NCBI GenBank assembly: GCA_036365455.1
Contig: JAWQUS010000007.1
Span: forward strand, 16,198,001 to 16,262,000
Direction: 5' to 3'
Source of the DNA: Macrosoma leucophasiata
Taxonomy: Eukaryota > Arthropoda > Insecta > Lepidoptera > Hedylidae
DNA length: 64,000 nucleotides
Positions 1 through 10,700 of this stretch are shown here, piece after piece. A program made the translations under genes and the position numbers. How positions within the stretch are numbered: the stretch's first letter is position 1; every line of letters starts with the position of its first letter. Below the pieces are notes generated by a model. It did not search any database. It was not told the origin of the DNA and saw nothing but the letters and a program-made list of their open reading frames with translations.

Positions 1-48
1 TACCTAATAAGAAGATTCATTAGTAAATATTTTCAATATTTTTAACAG

Positions 49-197
49 ATTATTGGGATGCTAAGCTTCGAACGTATAGTTCATGGTTTGAAGAGGATCT
101 GCAATACGGCACGGATGAATCCAAAAGGAATGCACCTAAGAAAAACAAGTTCTTTTCTTTGTTTGGAGGTCCTTTTAAAAGATTACAAATTGATTGA
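49..197 (+). CDS. CRAL-TRIO gene 1, last coding exon (partial gene)
   Basis: This is the terminal exon of a CRAL-TRIO domain protein; the rest of the gene lies to the left of the window. It follows a pyrimidine-rich acceptor ending in AG at 47-48 and opens in phase 1, so the first two bases finish a codon. About 48 codons follow before TGA at 195-197. The start, YWDAKLRTYSSWFEEDLQYG, then TDESKRNAPKK, is the conserved tail of insect alpha-tocopherol-transfer-protein-like carriers, which follows the LPxEYGG block of the lipid-binding domain. About 33 of the first 40 residues match the last exon of gene 2, so the two are likely recent duplicates. A poly(A) signal AATAAA sits at 224-229. The family binds hydrophobic ligands such as tocopherols, retinoids or carotenoids; the ligand here cannot be read from the sequence. 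Confidence 0.85.
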
Positions 198-223
198 TAA
201 AACTGCCTTTTTATGTATAAAAC

Positions 224-229
224 AATAAA
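224..229 (+). terminator. Poly(A) signal of gene 1
   Basis: AATAAA lies 27 bases after the TGA of gene 1, at a normal spacing for an insect mRNA 3' end. Confidence 0.6.
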
Positions 230-1787
230 TACTGGATACATTAAGTAATGTACGAAAAGGGTGCCTTACTCGATCCCCGAATCGGGCATCAAGTAAGGCA
301 GTAATTTTGGTATTTTTCTAACCAACAACATTTCCAGCACAGAAACTATAGTGCAATATAAAACCATGTCGGTTTTTAATTCAATTCACCCTAAACCGAT
401 GCGCAGGGGCTCCACTTCCTCCGACAGTTTTGTATAGCATAATAGTATTAAAAAAAAATATGTATTGTTTGTTTTAATTCTACAATAAAGAAACTAAAAT
501 CCTGTTCTGCCGCGGGAATGGAATTGTGAGCACCTCGTAAAGGCCGCAGCTTGGCCGCTTTTTGGTACTCTTTCTGATTATCTAAGTAAATAGTCGTTTA
601 CCAAATCTTAGATGTAGTATGTACCTGCTCGTATGAGAGTGTGTGTATAATATATTATATTAAAAGTTGATCTGGCTTGTCCACTTTCGCCGAAATACAA
701 GTGTGAATTTACTTTTTAACTTTTTATATGTAAATATTATATTTCCTCGTACAGCTATGTAGCATAGTAGGTATTGGTGGACACGGTAACATTTTTCGTA
801 GCGTAGATTTCACATCTTCGCAGCATAGCTGCATAGCACATCTCTGGTGGACAAATACCCTTACCTACACTACAGACACACATACATTGTATAATATTTC
901 GATCTCGGGTATTCAAAAATGTTAACAAATAAGTTGTAGATTACTATTAAATTGTGATATTTTTTATATGCGTGTTTTATTATTATTCCTTTGTTGTATT
1001 ATATGAAGGAATATGTATACTGTTATCATTTCACAGTCAAATGGTTTTGCAAAGATCAGAATGGTCCTGCTACTGCATTACACTTGATACCCCAGCGATT
1101 GTCATTGCTCATGCCTCAGAGTGAGTAAAGGAATACATGTAAGGTTGCAAAGAAGTAGGCCGCACGCGTCTCAGGGAACATCCTCTAAACACTACAAAAT
1201 CTAGGCAGTACCAGCTACCATACCGTACCATTGTTTTTTTAATGTTTAAATGGCATCGCTATTACGCATATTGCCAGTGTCAAGTAAAACGATATTTCCA
1301 GCGTAAAAGTCAATCAGTCAATTATATATCATGTCAGTCAAGTGAGTCACAATCAGTAATTCAAGTAAAGCGATGGCTACATACCAGAACATTTACAATG
1401 AAGTTTTGGAGGCAACCTGAAAGACCGTGTTTTCGCACTGTTATTCTATTTCACTATACACGGGCACTGTTATAAATCTATATCAAACAAAATTCCACTA
1501 ACTTTATTTAATATACCTAACTCAAAAATACACCAAGAAAACGAAATTATATAAGAGCACCACACGCCTCTTTCAAGATTCCCGCCAAAACCTACCATTG
1601 TTGCATTGGACATAATTATATGTATAGCGTAACTGATTGTTTCTGTTGGGGTGAAACTGAATTCTTGACATTAATTTCACCGGTAATTTTCATGCAAATA
1701 CCTATAGATGTGTTAAGTCAAGTTATGTGGACACTTCGGGCAATACTTAAATGTGTCTGTGATGGTAGTACAAGCTGCTACGAAGTA
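230..1787. other. Intergenic, no gene seen
   Basis: This is AT-rich sequence with no ORF showing protein-family character. The short ORFs at 1242-1475 and 1620-1865 have no recognisable domain and no splice context. Direct 'GCATAGCTGCATAG'-type motifs near 760-845 suggest old repeat DNA. Confidence 0.5.
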
Positions 1788-1795
1788 TTACGAAC

Positions 1796-1985
1796 CAGTG
1801 TTGCTAAACTATCGATAGATGCGCTATCGATAGTTGACCTCGACATGCTGCAATACTATCGATAGTATCGATAGTATTGCAGCATGGCGATATTTTCGAT
1901 AGTACTATCGCGCTATCGACTATTTTTTCGAGGTCACGATAGTTCACAATACTATCGATAGACTATTACTATTGCAACAACACTG
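1796..1985. mobile_element. hAT-type MITE with five TATCGATA sites
   Basis: This is a 190-bp element starting CAGTGTTG and ending CAACACTG (1978-1985). It is flanked by a perfect 8-bp target duplication TTACGAAC at 1788-1795 and 1986-1993. An 8-bp duplication with CA-type ends is diagnostic of the hAT superfamily. The element has no ORF, so it must be moved in trans. Inside are five exact TATCGATA palindromes at 1810-1817, 1825-1832, 1857-1864, 1866-1873 and 1953-1960, plus several partial CGATA copies. TATCGATA is the site bound by insect DREF, a BED-finger protein. The ends and target duplication are read directly; the DREF link is inference. Confidence 0.85.
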
Positions 1986-2359
1986 TTACGAACAAGGTGA
2001 TTTTATATTTCAGTAGGGATATCCGAGCAGGATGTTGTGGTAGTACCTAGTTAGCTTTCATCAGGTCAACATTGAAACGCTTTTTTTCTTGTCTATGTGG
2101 TCGTCGTGAAGTAAGAGACGGGTCAAAGTTTACGAAGGCAATTTCACTAAATGCATTTAAGTTTTGTGCGTTCAGTGCATGCATTGATTTCATGACCTTA
2201 ATTAGTATCGTGATATGCGGAATTTTCGGGTAAAACGAATGAAATGCAAATGATTTCACCATGTACATATGTCGTGAAACTAGTGTCGCTTAAGCACTGG
2301 CTAATTGGGAAATTAACTATATTTTTTTATTTTCAAAGAAAAATGGAAAGAAAAATTTG

Positions 2360-2433
2360 ACTTCAGGCGAGGCTCGAACTCGCGACCTACTGGGAATCTA
2401 GTCCAGCCGCTCTTCCAATTGAGCTACTGAAGC
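2360..2433 (-). repeat. tRNA-like sequence, minus copy of an inverted pair
   Basis: Read on the minus strand, these 74 nt fold as a tRNA. The acceptor stem is GCTTCAG with CTGAAGT, the D stem is GCTC/GAGC, the anticodon stem is CTGGA/CCCAG with one mismatch, and the T stem is GCGAG/CTCGC. The anticodon loop CTAGATT puts AGA at 34-36. Pol III A-box-like (TAGCTCAATTGG) and B-box-like (GTTCGAGCC) blocks are present. The same unit recurs at 2638-2711 and twice near 35.4-35.7 kb with matching flanks on both sides. It is therefore part of a dispersed repeat rather than a lone tRNA gene. A serine anticodon without a long variable arm also argues against a working tRNA. Confidence 0.6.
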
Positions 2434-2637
2434 CCTGCCCGATTTGTCAAATCTTTCCTTCACACCTATTGCATTGCTTTTTTTATTAAGGGTAAAAGCG
2501 ACTTCTTTACGATATTCACTAAACTGAAAAGTCTATTATATCGGTTGCCTAACTAGCATAGTTGGTAATAGATGGCGCTGCTGCTACCATAAAGCAATGC
2601 AATAGATGTGAAGGAAAGATTTGACAAATCGGGCAGG

Positions 2638-2711
2638 GCTTCAGTAGCTCAATTGGAAGAGCGGCTGGACTAGATTCCCAGTAGGTCGCGAGTTCGAGCC
2701 TCGCCTGAAAT
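2638..2711 (+). repeat. tRNA-like sequence, plus copy of an inverted pair
   Basis: This is the same 74-nt tRNA-like unit as at 2360-2433, in the opposite orientation and with one acceptor change (CTGAAAT). The homology with the minus copy extends about 40 bases upstream (the block ending GATTTGACAAATCGGGCAG) and into a downstream tail rich in TTTTTCTTT. The two copies plus the 200-bp spacer (2434-2637) could form a large hairpin. A and B boxes are intact, so Pol III transcription is possible but not shown. Confidence 0.6.
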
Positions 2712-3142
2712 CTAATTTTTCTTTACATTATTCTTTAAAAATAAAATATATTTCACAAGCATGTGTTATGCGAAATAATATAAAAACAATAATTAACTAT
2801 ATTGCTCCCAGATGCATTCTTGCTTTTTTGTGTAAGGAAAGTGGCAAACAAGCATGCAGTTTATATGGCTATAATGTTGCCAGGTCCGGTTTGTCTTCGA
2901 TCGGGACAGTAGCTAAAACAAATCGGGTCCCAGGGGTAAAAATCAGGCCAGCAAAAAGCAAGCCAATTAATTAATTTATGAATTTATCAAAAGCCTCGAG
3001 ACCCAAAGATGATTGATCTTTGGACGTCTTTCGGTTGAGGTAATGATGATGATTGATTTATCGGGACATTTAACGTCCCGATCAGGTGTTAGTCGGGACA
3101 AGTCCCCAGAGCCCGGAAACTCGGGACACTTGGCAACACTAG

Positions 3143-3290
3143 TGTTAAGTGATGACTGCGGCCTATAGACTTCTACACAAAAATCAGAAGTCGAAATGTA
3201 GATGGGTTGCCACCCCCGAGACCTGAGTTGTTGTCTCCATATTACGGGGTTATACATTAGCATCTAACCGGAACATAATAGTGCTGAAAA
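3143..3290 (+). repeat. Dispersed repeat A, degraded copy
   Basis: This is one copy of the commonest repeat in the window, recognised by the ordered blocks GTTAAGTGATGACTGC, CCTATAGAC, AAATGTAGATG, GTTGCCACC and GACCTGAG. More than 20 copies occur in both orientations. A consensus begins with TTTTTTATGT, then GTGGCAAACAAGCATGCAG, and ends near GGAGCTCTACCACCAG. It has no coding capacity. Confidence 0.65.
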
Positions 3291-3432
3291 CTACCATTTG
3301 GGGACAGATCTTAAACCGTCTCTGAGCTGTCTCTCCAAAAATAATTCAAAACCAAAAGTAGTTAAATCGGTCCAGCCGTTCTCGAGTTTTAGCGAGACCA
3401 ACGAACAGCAATTGAGTTTTATAATTATATAT

Positions 3433-3990
3433 CTCTGGAATACTGCTCTCATTTGTGGGCGGGAGCCCCCAAATATCAGCTTGGTCCACTTGACACCCTA
3501 CAAAAACGCGCCGTTCGTATTGTTAACCATCCAGGACTTACTGACAGGCTCGAACATTTCAGCCTGCGCAGAGACATTGGGAGTCTGTGCGTGTTGTACC
3601 GTCTCTACAATGGTGAGTGCTCTGCTGAACTGTTCAAATTGGTGCCACCGTCTCTTTTCCTACACCAGAGGAAAAGAGACGGTGGCCGCCGAAGAGCGAA
3701 GTTCCACCCTCACCGTCTGGACACCTGGCAGTGCTCAACGGTGCGGTTTTCACGTTCGTTCTTGCCCAGATCGTGTAAATTGTGGAACGAACTTGCTACA
3801 ATATGGGGTTCTTCAAAAATGGCGTCAAAAGAATCCTCCACGGCTGGCAGCGTGTTGGCAACACCCATCCATTTCTCCTGTTGTCGCTAGCAACTCTCCG
3901 GGTGTTGCAAATGTTCATAGGCGACAGTGATCATTTTCCATCATGTGGCCCGTCTGTTTGTCTGTCAACCTTCAGACATAAAAAAATCTA
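3433..3990 (+). pseudogene. Degraded LINE reverse transcriptase C-terminus
   Basis: The readable frame from about 3453 gives the C-terminal tail common to insect non-LTR retrotransposon ORF2 proteins. The ordered blocks are GPLDTLQKRAVRIV, LRRDIGSLCVLYRLYNGECS, KFHPHRLDTWQCST, FSRSFLPRSCKLWNEL and GFFKNG. The frame shifts near 3795 and the sequence ends with a short A-rich 3' tail near 3985. Only the region after the catalytic RT core is present, so this is a 5'-truncated dead copy. A second copy of the same family lies at 32743-33176. Confidence 0.75.
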
Positions 3991-4711
3991 TAGATGAAAC
4001 AAACCAGTAGAGGTGCATTGTGTTTTCATATACTGTTAAAATAATACTAGCTTTTGCCCTCGAATTCGTACCCGTGTACTTAAAAAATTTCTAAGGAATC
4101 ATTGAAAGGGTTAAACAGTGTCCGATGTGTTGTATATACATTCTACCTGTAATTGAGCAACAAACAAACAAACATCCACCCTTCACATTTATAAAAGTAA
4201 GTAAGATTGTGATGACTACATTGTATGGTCATATCAATTATTCCAGTCTGTACTTTAAGTCGTATATTGATATCTAGTAGGTAACAAAGGATTATAACAA
4301 TCAGATCGATTTTAATATGGTGTACTCGTGTATGTGTGTAATTATAATTTAATTATATTTAAGTTATATCGATTTTAACTGAATTGGTAACAATCGTATC
4401 AAAGGCAGAAAAATAATACGCTGACGTTGAAATTATGTATGTTTACTTCATGTACTATTTATTTATGGCAGTTCGTAACAGTCACTTGAGAGATGTGCTT
4501 GTATAAATAGATGTAAAATATATTTTTTTTATTCGAATTCGATGTATGTATTAGGTACGTTACGAGTTTACAAGACGATAGTAGTTTACTTCATAGGGTA
4601 TAGGAGGGTTTCAATCTAAAAAAAATCTGTCAATTAGACTTTGGAGGGTACTTAACAACACATTTTATGGTGCGAAATAGTAGGTGTCAATTAATGTGGC
4701 TGGTTTTCCAG
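3991..4711. other. Intergenic sequence upstream of gene 2
   Basis: There is no ORF of interest here. A TATAAATA motif near 4503 and a TATAAAAG near 4189 are possible core promoter elements, but neither can be tied to a start site. A splice-acceptor-like TGGTTTTCCAG ends at 4711, just before the gene 2 start codon. This suggests that a non-coding first exon lies somewhere in this stretch. Confidence 0.35.
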
Positions 4712-4721
4712 ATATTGCAAA

Positions 4722-7700
4722 ATGACGATACGGCCTCTGTCTCCTTATTTACGGATTAAAGCAGAGATTGAGCTAAATGAAGATCCAAATGTGCTTCGAA
4801 ACTCTATAAGTGAAATTAAAGATTGGATTGCTTCACAACCACACATCCACGCAAGAAAAGGTCAGTTTTTTTTAAATTAAATTTGTACTTATTCTACAAA
4901 TATTTGTGAAGCGCTAGCATTTTGTTTAATACAGTTACGAGTACAAACATTTTGAATGGTTTAAATTTGAGGAAATATTAGATTTATCAATCAAATCAAT
5001 CTGTTTGGCGCTGACTCAAAATTAGCAATAGTCGTAACACACGTCCGGATTTGGTACGGAGAGGACAGCGAATTCGGTACGCTCCGAACCAAATCTGGGC
5101 GTGTGTAGAGGAGTCCGGCGGACAGAACTATTATTAATAAAGTCTGATGCGGTCCGCTCGCGGGGGTTTCGGTCCACCGACCGAATGCAGTCGTGTTACG
5201 TAGTATTATTACATATTCTCTGGTGTAACACCAGAGAATATGTAATAAACATAAGTTAGATCGGTATTTAATTTTTTTCAACCTTATCAATTGCTATTTT
5301 GCGGTTTCATTTGTTAATAATAAAATAATTAATGAATATTTTGTGCGTTAAATGGGTTTAAAGGTTTAACATCTTTATTTCACATTAAGAATTAACAAAA
5401 ATTCACTTACATGAGAAATATTAGGTAAGTTCACTCAGATTTGTCGAACGTACAGATTGTTAGACTTATTATTACAATTATTTGCTAGATAACACAAAGT
5501 TACATAAAACTGTTGCTGCGGAAAAAATTAACACAATATAGGGTACAATGAAAACAAAGTGTTACATTAAACCTTTTACGTAACACTTTTCTTTCAATAT
5601 CCATCAGACCATAATGAGTTTACGAAAAACGATAACAGGAAATGCAAAAAATATCGTTAAGGTATTGGAAAATTAGTAGTTATAAGTATAAAATACAACA
5701 GTATTATCTTATTTATTATTATCGATTTGAAAAGATATAATGAGCGTGAACTTGACTTTCATGATAAGTGCGGAACAAAATCCTCAATACCTACTTATTT
5801 ATAGATTTAAAAAGATAAAGTGGAGAGGAAATCAAGTTCGATTCCGAGCGAACTTCAATATTACTATAGGCTGATAATTCACTAACATGGTTCCAAAAAG
5901 TATGAATGACCATTAAGACATCATTTGATCTTCGTTTCAACTTTTGAACTTTTATGACCGGCTTAGTCCAGCGGTGTGTCATATCACGATCGCTTGATTC
6001 GAAGGTCTGGGGTTCCATCCTCGTACCAGCACACATATTTACATGGCCTACAGATATTTGTTTCGGGTCTGGGTGTTTGTGTGTGTACAACTCACAGGTT
6101 TAAACCTAGAATGGGATTGATAGTGTAAGCGTATTTTATTTTTAAATATTAGGAATTGAAGTGTATGAAACCGCGATGAAAAGCCTAGTAATAACTAGTA
6201 ACGGATAAATGTGGGATAAATACTAACGTTCCGACCCTTGGCCGGTAATGTATAATTTGAATCGATATAGACATTAAGATTTAGATAACGGTGTATACCT
6301 ACAATGTATCAATAAATAACACGATTTGATTGCGTGTGCATTAAAATAATTGCATATATTTGTGATATAAATTACATGACTCATTATTCTATGACCTCTT
6401 TAATACAATTAACTACTGCTTATGAACCACTAGCTGTACCTGCGGATTCGCTCGCGTGGATTCCATTTGCTAGTTCAGCGCAATCGTATTACGTACTAAA
6501 TCTAAGTTATCTAATGATGCCCAACCCTCCGGTACCGGCGGAAAGATGCAGTTTTTATGCTACTTTTTCGCGGGCCTTAAAACATTTTTTTCAATTTTTG
6601 CGTCATTTATCATTGAAGCACCTCAGCTATGGGTCGTAGCGTAATGTTATCCTTCCACGATGTATGGACTATCCAATACAAAAATATTTTTTAAAACTAA
6701 ACCGAATAGTCCCTCATATCAGCGCGTTCAACCAAACAAATCCTTCAGCGTTCTAATATTAGTACCTATAGACATAAAATTGGCCTAGAGCGCACTCTCT
6801 GTCTAGCCCGTAAGAGACTTGGCGTGAAGGTAAAATGTAAATGTTTTTTCTTTCAGATGGCCAATGGCTTGTGGCGTTTCTTAGAGGTTGCAAATACAAT
6901 TTGCAACGTGTTAAGGAGAAGATAGACTTATATTATAGCATACGAAGTACAACGCCTGAGTTATTTTGTGTGAAATATTCAGAACCGCGGTTTTTTGAAA
7001 TTCTACACTTAGGGTAATTTTATTGGATATTTCATTAATACACATTTAATCATTAATCCAACAAGTTTTCTAGTCCAGTAACAGTAAACTGTTAATACCT
7101 AAATGAACAAAATCCCTTCACTATTGAGCTATTGTGCTGACTTCATGTTTTAGGTATTTATAAAATTATAATGGTTATTGTAGTATTTCCTGATAATATA
7201 GCCAACTTAGTTGTTAATTTGCTGTTCTCAGAGTTGTTCATTATGAATACATTATTGTTAGGTATATACAAATAAAAGTACAAACTTATGTTAAGTACCT
7301 ATTGAATATGTTACTTTCACACTATACAATTTTATTAATAGTAGGTATTGATCTATGTTTATTATTCCTTTTTAATTTTTATCTACTTTTGTCCGGCTGT
7401 ACGAATGCCCTTGTTCAGATTTTGTATAGTATAACAAAATAATATTTTATTAATAAAAACGACAATGGTTGGTATGACTGTGCTACACAATATTATCCAA
7501 CATGTGTCATTCATATTCTTCATAGGTTTCTGTATATTCTATCGAGCCAATCCTACAACTAGGATATTTGATTAGACCATTAAACGACATTTTAATTTTT
7601 GCTAGCTGGCACAATGTTCAATACGTATCTATTGTACTTTTTAGAGCACTCAAATCAACAAACATCAGATTCGTAAGAAAATATTTTTTTACAAATCTGT

Positions 7701-10700
7701 AAATATTTCTTACAAGTCTGGTCTGCTTATTTATTTAAGTACATTTTTAGTATTTACTTAATTACATGTTGATTAAATTAAAATGATATAATGCTTACAT
7801 ATTATATTATAATAATAATAAATAATAATGGCAACCCATTATACGTCCCACTGCTGGGCACGAGTCTCTCCCCTTTTTTGGGGGGAGGCCTGGCCACCAC
7901 GCTGCAATGCGGATTGGTGCAGGTGGGTGGGTTAGTGGCCAACCCGTTGTCGGATGTTTTCAAACCGCCCATAAGGCCTCCCACATGGTTTAACGACTGC
8001 TATCTATCGATAGCAACCGGGACCGACGGCTTAACGTGCCCTCCGAAGCACGAAAACGCGCATTTAATTTGCCACTAGCGGTCACCCATCACACTACCCG
8101 ACCGCGCCCGTAGTGCTTAACCGAGTAGATCGCTTATGATCTCCACTAGCCGCCGGGCCATGCGCGTTTCATGCTTACATAATATATGATAACGTAACTA
8201 TTTAGTTCAGGTTTTTAGATATTTCGTTGTCTACTTACAGGGTTTTCACAACGTTACTCAAAGCAACGTCGCCTGCAGGTCCGAAAGTCAATATTATCAG
8301 ACCTAGGTATTGTGATCCTAGTAAATATACCATGATGGAAATTATGGCCATTGCTGCTTTCATTCAACAGGTAGAGTTTTGTAAGAGTTTCGCCATAAGT
8401 AGTTTCCCCGCCACTTATAACTTGATGAGGACACACATGATTTCAAATGAATTATTGTCGTGATCTGAGGGTGAGATTCACAGAGGGGAGGGATTAGGGA
8501 CCTGCCGTATCATATTGTTCCAGTCAAAATAGTTGGCTTTTCATAGCAAAATATTCCATGAACGCAGTCGGTGTTTTTGAAACTACAATATATCAGACGT
8601 ATCCATAGTACTAGGTATGCAGTTGTTATTTCATGATCCATTCCATAACCAAAACAAGAATTATTAGCTTAAAATGACACATACTTTTGTGAACTTATTT
8701 CCTGAAGAGGGGTTTTATTATTGTCGTCTCGAGCTGAACTAGAAACATGCGATTCGATATTTAAATTTGTAATTTGAGAATCTAGTAAAGTTATACGTAG
8801 GTAGGTACCTACTATACAGAGTCTAATCGTTAAGTGTGTACAGGCTATTATTCTGTAACTACTCGTATTACAGATATCAAGAAACTTTAAACTGATATCG
8901 AAAGTAGGTACTTTAGTCAACAAGTGACAATAATAACTTTTTAAAAATAAAACGAGAAATATCCAACAAAATTACATTATTTTAAACTTTCACGATTTGT
9001 ATTCATATTTTTATATTGTAAACGGGAATTAATTGCAGTCTACTCGTGACCACGGCCGTTGCATTACGTCCGAAACGTCGAGTGTCGAGGTAAATACTTC
9101 GATTAAAATAATACGCGATTAAGTCCCGTTTACAATAAAAAAATTACATTATTAATTATTTTGAACAACCCCGTTAGTCTCCGGTGTGAGATGACCGTTT
9201 GATTCGAAGGGTAGCGGGTTCGATCCCCGCACCGGGACAAATATTTGTATGGCCTACAGATATTTGTCTGGGTGTTTGTATATGTGTTGTATGTGTACAA
9301 CGGCACCCACGACACAGGTTTATACCTACTGTGGGGCTGTGAGTGTAAGCGTTTTTTTTTTTTTTATTAAACACTGCCATATATTTAGTATGAGATAGTT
9401 GAAAGGTTTTAGTTCTCTTACTTTAAACGGAATACTTAATACCTACTTTCCTCCTTCTACTCACTGGCGTCGGAATGTGACGAACCCACCGCCCTAGCGG
9501 AATATTTTTCTTCTACTGTAAGAGAATTTTTCCACTAGTGCAGTCAGTCAACTGAACAATGGCGGTCAAACCATTTCAATAGGGCGGTAGTATAAATAAC
9601 AACGCGGGATGGGCAACAGCGTCCTGCGATAAAACTACCGCCACTGCGATCGCAAATAAGCTTACCAACCGTGGCGATTATGGCATATCATTTTTGGATA
9701 TTTATCGTCTTATTTTTAAAAAGTTACTACTCGTCATTTACTTGTCATTTTACTCATTAGATAAAGTATTTTCGATATCAGTTTAAAGTTTTCTGATATG
9801 TGTAACAATTACGGAATAACCGCCTGTACACACTTAACGATTACACCCTGTATAAAAGAAGATAACGTGGGGTAAGGAATCCTGTCACTCACTAAGTACA
9901 CTACTAAACACGTAAACACCAGCAGAGAAAGTTAAAAGTAGATGTTTCTAAAATAATGGAATGGGTTTCTAACTTCCGTTACAGATATCGATGATGGAGG
10001 ATGACAATTATGTAGTGGGCGGATGTATTAATATCGTAGATATGGAGGGAACAAATTTCAGCCACTACATATCACTGTCACCAATGCAAATCAAGAAATT
10101 AGTCATGAGCACCCAGGTAAATAATACTCATAATGTCTTCCAGACCGAATTTCGGTCATGGCGGCTAATCTTAACGGAGACTAGCCAACTGCGCGGGAGA
10201 TATTATAGGGATTTATTATGCAAACACAGGTGCACTTTCTTTTCCCTCACTCTCATAGCCCGATGGGACGGTAATCCGATAAGACCGCAATGAGATCGGG
10301 AGCAGGACCGACACGACGGCTTAACGTGAGCTCCAAGGCATGTTCAGACTACGGGATACTACTGGGAATTTCCTTACAGAAAAAAACCCAATAACAGATT
10401 CCCCGACCTGGTTATCGAACCCAGGACATCAGGCTTCTCCATCGCGATTGCGACCACTGAGCCAACGAGGGAGTCGGTAACTACACCCAACATCCAGGTA
10501 CATACATATAAGGTTTTTATGCAGTTATTAATCCAGATGAGCTCAAATTAGATAGGTGTTGATAGATTACAGACTGTTGTACAGCAGTGCAATGCCCTGA
10601 AATATACTTCTAGTACAAGATCCCGCTGCAAAATCACTACGTTCATCACGTAGTTAATCAAACTCACATTTTGACGTGATAACGTCTTACAAATTGATTA

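Larger units (their letters stand above)
8669..9865. repeat. Inverted pair of about 150-bp arms in gene 2 intron 3
   Basis: The segment at about 8815-8965, reverse-complemented, closely matches about 9693-9862. Shared blocks include CGATATCAGTTTAAAGTTT, GCCTGTACACACTTAACGAT and TTATTTTTAAAAAGTTA. Between the arms sit a family B SINE (9163-9365) and a separate GC-rich repeat (9430-9690). The arms may be two copies of one MITE or the ends of one element. I see no transposase between them. Confidence 0.55.

Noticed and set aside
1242..1865. Two short plus-strand ORFs
   Set aside because: Neither has a domain, codon bias or splice context; the second runs into the hAT MITE.
2638..2711. Functional tRNA-Ser(AGA) gene
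   Set aside because: A serine tRNA should have a long variable arm. This unit lacks it, has a stem mismatch and belongs to a dispersed repeat.
6334..6639. 101-codon ORF in gene 2 intron 1
   Set aside because: It covers a moth repeat (ACTAGCTGTACCTGCGGATTC) and is interrupted by normal intron sequence.
7802..8078. ORFs on both strands in a GC-rich block
   Set aside because: The block is the family C SINE; the same frames recur at 42972-43154.
9845..9900. TATAAAAG followed by TCACT as an internal promoter in gene 2
   Set aside because: It lies in a repeated arm that also occurs inverted at 8815-8965, with no exon behind it.
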